A stretch of DNA of 64,000 bases from the NCBI GenBank assembly GCA_021651055.1, contig JAJHOH010000001.1:1116001-1180000 (forward strand), written 5' to 3'. Source of the stretch: Candidatus Manganitrophus morganii (GTDB lineage: Bacteria > Nitrospirota > Nitrospiria > SBBL01 > Manganitrophaceae). Position 1 is the stretch's first letter. The number at the start of each line of letters is the position of its first letter. Position numbers and translations under genes: made by a program. This document shows positions 60,207 to 64,000 of this stretch, piece after piece. The notes under the pieces are model-generated. The model had not been told where the DNA came from and searched no databases. It saw only the letters and a list, made by a program, of their open reading frames with translations.

Positions 60207-60247
60207 TTGACCTCCTGAAAAAGAGGTAATACAATGGAGATACATTG
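60207..60247 (+). promoter_or_regulatory. Promoter and probable operator of the toxin-antitoxin operon
   Basis: TTGACC (60207-60212) and TACAAT (60230-60235) are spaced 17 bases. An inverted repeat CAATG-N6-CATTG (60232-60247) overlaps the -10 box and the start site, a fitting place for autorepression by an AbrB-type antitoxin. Confidence 0.75.
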
Positions 60248-60273
60248 AATCAACCTTGTCTTGGAGGCTCAAT

Positions 60274-60501
60274 ATGATCAAACGTCTGACCAAACACGGC
60301 AACAGCCTGGCACTGGTGATCGACCGTCCGGTGCTCGACCTTTTGGAGATTGATGATCAAACCCCGCTCTCGGTGACGACCGACGGGAAGTGCCTGATTA
60401 TCGCTCCGGCTCCGGATGAAAAACGCCGTCAATCATTTCAGAACGCGCTGAAAAAGGTGAACAAACGTTATGGCCGCGCTCTTAAGAAATTGGCCGAGTG
60501 A
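60274..60501 (+). CDS. AbrB/MazE-type antitoxin
   Basis: 75 residues from ATG 60274 (TTGGAGGCTC upstream). The N-terminal swapped-hairpin DNA-binding domain reads IKRLTKHGNSLALVIDRPVL, then LLEIDDQTPLSVTTDGKCLII. The C-terminal helix (RRQSFQNALKKVNKRYGRAL) would bind and neutralise the toxin. It lies 3 bp before a Doc-type gene. Such antitoxins repress their own promoter with the toxin as co-repressor. Confidence 0.9.
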   Translation: MIKRLTKHGNSLALVIDRPVLDLLEIDDQTPLSVTTDGKCLIIAPAPDEKRRQSFQNALKKVNKRYGRALKKLAE

Positions 60502-60504
60502 AAA

Positions 60505-60900
60505 ATGGAGCCGATCTTTCTCACCTTGGAAGAGGCGATCGAAATCCATGCCGACCAGATCACCCATTACGGGGGAACCGCCGGCATCCGGGACATGATG
60601 CTCTTGCAATCGGCCGTGGCGATGCCCCAGGCCGGATTCGGAGATCAGTATCTCCATACAGATCTCTTCGAAATGGCGGCAGGCTACCTTTTCCATATCG
60701 TCCAAAACCATCCTTTTGTGGACGGCAACAAACGGGTCGGCGCGGCAGCGGCCCTGGTTTTTCTGGAACTCAATCAGGTCGATCTTAAAATCACCAATAC
60801 CGCTTTGGTCCAGCTTGTTCTCGATGTTGCACAGGGTCGGGCCGGCAAAGCAGCCGTCGCCGAGTTCTTCAGGAAAAAGCCCATACGGAATGAAGACTAA
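60505..60900 (+). CDS. Doc (death-on-curing) family Fic-fold toxin
   Basis: 131 residues. The Fic/Doc motif is complete: His69 in QNHPFVDGNKRVGAAAAL. It starts IFLTLEEAIEIHADQITHYGG and IRDMMLLQSAVAMPQAGFG, typical of Doc proteins. P1 Doc phosphorylates elongation factor Tu and stops translation; the same may hold here. It is the second gene of the operon with the AbrB-type antitoxin, rather than the Phd antitoxin of P1. Confidence 0.93.
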   Translation: MEPIFLTLEEAIEIHADQITHYGGTAGIRDMMLLQSAVAMPQAGFGDQYLHTDLFEMAAGYLFHIVQNHPFVDGNKRVGAAAALVFLELNQVDLKITNTALVQLVLDVAQGRAGKAAVAEFFRKKPIRNED

Positions 60901-61325
60901 TTTTTTTCTTTTTCCCCGATGCGGTTTTGCCACGGCATTGATCTTCCCCTTCTGATACTTTCCCGCCACCTTCCACGCCTCATTCTCCACCATCCGTCTC
61001 AATCGCGCCGGCGCGGTTATCTCCACCTGCGCCCCGGAGCGTCCGCTCATGGCAGGTCTCGGAGAGGGCGTCGGCGATCTGCCGAAGGGTCACCCGCCCG
61101 TTCGACTCCAGCAGCTTGAGAATCGTCATTGGCGGATCGGCTGATCGGCGCGCGGCATGCGGTCTTTACACAGAGGATGATGGGCAATGGCGGCATGGTA
61201 TCGAAACAGATTTAAAAAGGCACCGGAAATTCCTCCGGTCGGGAAGGCCTCCGCCTCGGTCGGCTTGAATCGTCTCTCCGGAAAATCTTACAATAAAGAA
61301 GAAGGTTCTTCGGAAGGAGTACTGC
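60901..61325. other. Intergenic stretch with possible eroded gene
   Basis: 425 bp. On the minus strand codons 61129-60980 read MTILKLLESNGRVTLRQIAD followed by ALSETCHERTLRG, which looks like a winged-helix start, but the frame closes after 49 codons. I treat it as an uncertain remnant. A promoter for the next gene is at 61265-61294. Confidence 0.35.
61265..61294 (+). promoter_or_regulatory. Probable sigma-70 promoter
   Basis: TTGAAT (61265-61270) and TACAAT (61289-61294) are 18 bases apart, about 30 bases before the ATG at 61326. Confidence 0.55.
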
Positions 61326-61661
61326 ATGAATGCATGGATGAAGATGAAGGAGGATATCGCCCGGGAGATGCGGGGGGAAATTCCCCGCGTCAAACGGCGG
61401 CCGGGATCGGTCTCCGAAAAAGCGGACCACTTGGCGCAGATCGGAAAGCTGCGCTACCAGATTTTTTTGTTCGAACAGAAGGCGGAGAAAAATTTCTCCG
61501 AGATCGGCGAGCGGATCTTCGAGCTCGCCGAGGCGAACGGCGCGAAGAACCCGGTCTCCGATCCGACGATCAAGAAAAAACTGGCGGATGCGAAAAAGAT
61601 CGAACGAAAGCTCAAATCACTCCATGATAAAATGGCCCAGCTCCGCGAAAGAGCCGCCTAA
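61326..61661 (+). CDS. Small coiled-coil protein of unknown function
   Basis: 111 residues, ATG preceded by GAAGGAGTACTGC. It is basic and helical throughout: WMKMKEDIAREMRGEI, then KLRYQIFLFEQKAEKNFSEI and KKKLADAKKIERKLKSLHDK suggest a long antiparallel coiled coil. No membrane segment or known motif is seen. It converges with the FAD oxidoreductase gene across a foldback repeat. Confidence 0.65.
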   Translation: MNAWMKMKEDIAREMRGEIPRVKRRPGSVSEKADHLAQIGKLRYQIFLFEQKAEKNFSEIGERIFELAEANGAKNPVSDPTIKKKLADAKKIERKLKSLHDKMAQLRERAA

Positions 61662-61665
61662 AAGC

Positions 61666-61760
61666 AGGGTGTAGCGTATAGGGTGTAGGGTGTAGGTTTA
61701 GGGTATAGGGAACCGCCCCCCTACACCCTACCCCCTGTACCACCCCACACCCTACACCCT
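61666..61760. repeat. Foldback repeat built from a GGGTGTA heptad
   Basis: Left arm (61666-61710) has repeated AGGGTGT and GGGTGTA units; right arm (61719-61760) has the complement CCCTACA/ACACCCT units. The stem is long but imperfect. It lies exactly between two convergent genes and could act as a two-way terminator. Confidence 0.75.
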
Positions 61761-61763
61761 CTC

Positions 61764-62969
61764 TTATATATGCAGCCCCTCCGGAAGGGGTGCGCCTCTC
61801 TCGAATCGATCCCCCGCAAGGGGGGCGAGATCGAGCGTCCGATAACGTCCTTCGACGATCAACTCCGCCAGCGCCTGGCCGGCGGCATACGACTGCATCA
61901 CCCCCCGGCCTGAAAAAGAATGGGCCTCGAAAACCCCCGCCAGGCCGGCCGCCGCGCCGATGATGGCGCTTTTGTCGGGGGAGACTTCATAGAGCCCGGC
62001 CCACCCGCTCACATACTTCAACTTTTCAAACCGGCTCCCCCGCTCCCAGAGCCGGGGCCAGATCTCCTGTAAAAAGAAGTCGTATCCCTCGTCCTCGAAA
62101 CGATACCCTTTCGGCTCGGTCGGAACCGAGTATCCCGCCAAAAGGTTATTCGCTTCGGCATGGAAATAAAGACCGGTCGTATCGACGATCATTCCGAAGG
62201 GGGTCAGATCGACCTCCCGGCTGTGGGCGACGGAGACCTGGCGCCGGACCGGAGCGGAAGGGATCTCTTTTCCATAAAGCCGGGCGAGCCGGGGCGCCCA
62301 CGGCCCGGCCGCGTTCACCACGATGCGCGCCGAGATCGTTTGGGTCGCGCTCCCCTCCGGGAGGGTCCCCTCTGTGAGGAACGGCGTCACCTCTTCCTGA
62401 GATCGGATCTCGCGCAGGAGGAGGCTGTCGATCCGCCCCTGCGCCATGGCAATCCGCTCCACGGCATGGCGGTCGATCCAGGCGACCCCCCGCTCCGACG
62501 CGACCCGGCGATAATGTAGTTTTAAGAGATTCGGGTTGATCAGGCCGTCGCGGGGGGAAAAGGTCGCCGCCGCCACCCCTTCCAGCCGATCGAGGAAAGG
62601 ATATCGGGCTTGAACCTCGGACGGGGTCCACTCCTCCACCGGAACCCCCAACCGCCGTTGCGCCGCCAGCCGCTCTGCGGCCCGCCGCCACTGCTCCGGA
62701 TTGTAGAGCCAGAGGTAACCTTTCTGTTGAAACCCGACCTCGGCCGCCACCGTCTCGTAATAGGCGATCGATCGCCTTCCCAATTCGATATTGATCGGCT
62801 GCTCCCAGGTGGCGCGGACCCCGCCGGCATTCCGCTCGGTCGAACCCCACGTCCCGGAGAGGTCGATATCGACCACGCCGATCCGACCGCCCCCCCGTTC
62901 CGAGAGGGCCATTGCAATGCTGCTCCCGATAATCCCGCCCCCCACGATCAAAATATCGAATGGCTCCAA
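61764..62969 (-). CDS. FAD-dependent oxidoreductase of the DAO family
   Basis: 401 residues. The FAD motif is [22 protein letters not shown], with the acidic end of strand 2 in [42 protein letters not shown] and [30 protein letters not shown] are typical of D-amino-acid oxidase/glycine oxidase/sarcosine oxidase relatives. It probably oxidises an amine with O2 or a quinone as acceptor; substrate unknown. It is monocistronic. Confidence 0.92.
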   Translation of the reverse strand: MEPFDILIVGGGIIGSSIAMALSERGGGRIGVVDIDLSGTWGSTERNAGGVRATWEQPINIELGRRSIAYYETVAAEVGFQQKGYLWLYNPEQWRRAAERLAAQRRLGVPVEEWTPSEVQARYPFLDRLEGVAAATFSPRDGLINPNLLKLHYRRVASERGVAWIDRHAVERIAMAQGRIDSLLLREIRSQEEVTPFLTEGTLPEGSATQTISARIVVNAAGPWAPRLARLYGKEIPSAPVRRQVSVAHSREVDLTPFGMIVDTTGLYFHAEANNLLAGYSVPTEPKGYRFEDEGYDFFLQEIWPRLWERGSRFEKLKYVSGWAGLYEVSPDKSAIIGAAAGLAGVFEAHSFSGRGVMQSYAAGQALAELIVEGRYRTLDLAPLAGDRFERGAPLPEGLHI

Positions 62970-63422
62970 AGCGCTCTCCCGATGAATCAGATCTGCTTCC
63001 CGTCTTCGACCATTATATCCAAATTCGGTCGGATCACCAATCTCGGAGACGAATGATCAACGGTATTTGGGTGCTGTACTTGGGCACCGCACTTGCACAT
63101 TACAAGAGACCAATGTGTGCGGGAGTGCTTCAGATCACAAAAGAAAGAGCGCAGCGGCCGCTTCCATCGGCGGCCCCTCTCAGCGCGCGTCTGATTTCTG
63201 AACCGGGTTGTAAACGTTTCGCACTTTTTTTCATTTTGGCCCACTTGCACTCCTCCGGGAGAGCAGGGAAGCCCAAGGGGAGCCCCCCCACCGGATCCCC
63301 CCCAAGTCCGGCTGTTCGTTCAACGAACCCGGGGGGGTCTCTCCTTGCAAGTCTTAAACAAGAAATAAATCTTCTCCCTCACGGCTCCCGCCCAGCGCCT
63401 CACCAGTTCTGTCCTTCATCCC
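62970..63422. other. Long intergenic region with GC-rich potential RNA structure
   Basis: About 450 bp. Near 63282-63342, GAGCCCCCCCACCGG faces CCCGGGGGGGTCTC around an inner perfect hairpin GTTCGT-TCA-ACGAAC (63314-63328). An inverted repeat GCACATT.../AATGTGTGC lies at 63095-63120. A minus-strand open frame here lacks protein-like features. It might hold a structured leader or small RNA. Confidence 0.4.
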
Positions 63423-63450
63423 TTGACCTTTTAAAACGATCCGCTATAAT
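63423..63450 (+). promoter_or_regulatory. Sigma-70 promoter for the pseudopilin gene
   Basis: TTGACC (63423-63428) and TATAAT (63445-63450) are separated by 16 bases. AAGGAGG follows at 63503-63509. Confidence 0.75.
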
Positions 63451-63520
63451 CTCAATCGCATCGGATGGAAGCCGGTCCGGCGTCGGATCGGATTGAAAAC
63501 CCAAGGAGGCAAGGACCGCT

Positions 63521-64000
63521 CTGATTTCTTTTCTACACCCTGATCGTGAGCCGCGGAGGGGCCGTCAGGCCGGGTTCTCCCTGCTGGAGTTGATGATCAC
63601 CATGGTCATCATCTTCGTCCTTGCGATGATGGCGCTTCCCCTTTCAAAAAATATCTCCAAGCGGGCCAAAGAGACGGAGCTGAAACAACGCCTCCAAATC
63701 CTTCGGAAAGCAATCGACGATTTCAATCGCGACTGGAACCGGGACGGGGACAACCTTCTGGGGGAGCTCTGCAAGCGGAACAAACTCACCTGCAAAGAGG
63801 TGAGCAGCCCCTTCGGATACCCCAAGAAATTGGAGCTCCTCCTGGGAGTGGAGCTGACGGGAGAGGTCGAGACGACCACCCGGCGCTATCTCCGGAAGCC
63901 CTTTCCCGATCCGATGGCCGAATCGGGCGAGTGGGGATTGCGCTGTTATACCGATCCCCCCGATTCCGACACCTGGTGCGAAGAGGATGTCTACGACATC
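63521..64000 (+). CDS. Type II secretion/type IV pilus pseudopilin, 3' end cut off
   Basis: The frame is open from 63497 and runs off the window. The prepilin motif is RQAG-FSLLELMITMVIIFVL (bases 63563-63622): Gly before Phe is the peptidase cut site, Glu5 is present, and a hydrophobic helix follows. The mature part has Cys pairs (LCKRNKLTC, then LRCYT and WCEEDV), usual in GspG/GspH-like minor pseudopilins. No ATG, GTG or TTG lies between the AAGGAGG site and the leader in this frame; CTG 63521 or ATT 63524 fit the spacing, so the start is uncertain. It may belong to the machinery exporting the surface proteins. Confidence 0.82.
   Translation, partial: MISFLHPDREPRRGRQAGFSLLELMITMVIIFVLAMMALPLSKNISKRAKETELKQRLQILRKAIDDFNRDWNRDGDNLLGELCKRNKLTCKEVSSPFGYPKKLELLLGVELTGEVETTTRRYLRKPFPDPMAESGEWGLRCYTDPPDSDTWCEEDVYDI

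Noticed and set aside
60433-61050. A 205-codon minus-strand frame over the Doc gene
   Set aside because: Most of it is antisense to the antitoxin/toxin genes, with no ribosome site or family signature.
60980-61129. A 49-codon winged-helix-like gene on the minus strand
   Set aside because: It is too short, has no clear ribosome site and soon loses protein-like sequence. It is noted only as a possible remnant.
61666-61760. Possible CRISPR array
   Set aside because: The repeat unit is a short heptad without spacers, arranged as a foldback. No cas gene is near.
62987-63250. An 87-codon minus-strand frame upstream of the FAD oxidoreductase
   Set aside because: Composition is not protein-like, and it has no ribosome site or recognisable motif.

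Overview
The window looks like chromosomal DNA of a GC-rich (about 58%), Gram-negative, respiring bacterium. It has lipoprotein and exported-protein signals, an RND pump with periplasmic adaptor, two sigma-54 activators and a type II/IV pseudopilin. A Rieske/cytochrome b pair flanked by two CydA-like (bd-type oxidase-like) membrane subunits resembles arrangements known to me from Nitrospirota (Nitrospira, Ca. Manganitrophus). That placement is an inference and was not tested by a search. I saw no rRNA, tRNA, CRISPR array, transposase or phage gene.

Layout. 0-9.2 kb: secreted proteins, beginning with a very large modular surface protein cut by the window edge and ending with a delta-60-repeat/PxKF protein under its own promoter. 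9.3-22.8 kb: membrane proteases (ClpP-like SDH proteinase and rhomboid), a decayed and an intact SnoaL-like gene, a glucose dehydrogenase/GH15 glucoamylase pair, double-GNAT and SDR genes, peroxiredoxin/DsbA-like redox genes, amphi-Trp, ExoD, FKBP and a methyltransferase. 23-32.3 kb: an ECF42-type sigma factor with an RND efflux system and four DGPF (YCII-related) genes mixed with VOC and DUF1428 genes. Two near-identical sigma-factor-like promoters lie upstream of two DGPF genes. This region also holds gene remnants and a MITE with target duplication. 32.5-39.7 kb: cupin/2OG-oxygenase/VOC operon, lipoprotein, AAA ATPase, SGNH hydrolase and UvrD-type helicase. 40-44.5 kb: sigma-54 response regulator, Crp/Fnr regulator behind a sigma-54 promoter, nucleotidyltransferase, a degenerate receiver and two tiny Cys4 proteins. 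45-48.7 kb: E1alpha, E1beta and E2 of a 2-oxoacid dehydrogenase, without E3. 48.7-56.5 kb: OppD/OppF-like ATPases, a receiver-less sigma-54 activator, then a sigma-54 promoter followed by a pseudo-receiver, CydA-like protein, Rieske, cytochrome b and a second CydA-like protein. 56.5-64 kb: small exported paralogs, a BON/GAPDH operon with a sigma-54 promoter, an AbrB/Doc toxin-antitoxin module, a FAD oxidoreductase and a partial pseudopilin.

Common threads. (1) Four sites with GG-N10-GC spacing fit sigma-54 promoters. Two lie directly downstream of the two sigma-54 activators, one of them before the respiratory operon. (2) A family of GTAGGGGC...GCCCCTAC foldback repeats is scattered through the window, and in three genes the TAG stop codon lies inside the left arm. 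(3) The DGPF cluster behaves like an ECF42 regulon. The strongest candidate for something under-described is the sigma-54-driven pseudo-receiver/CydA-like/Rieske/cytochrome b/CydA-like operon at 51.8-56.5 kb.
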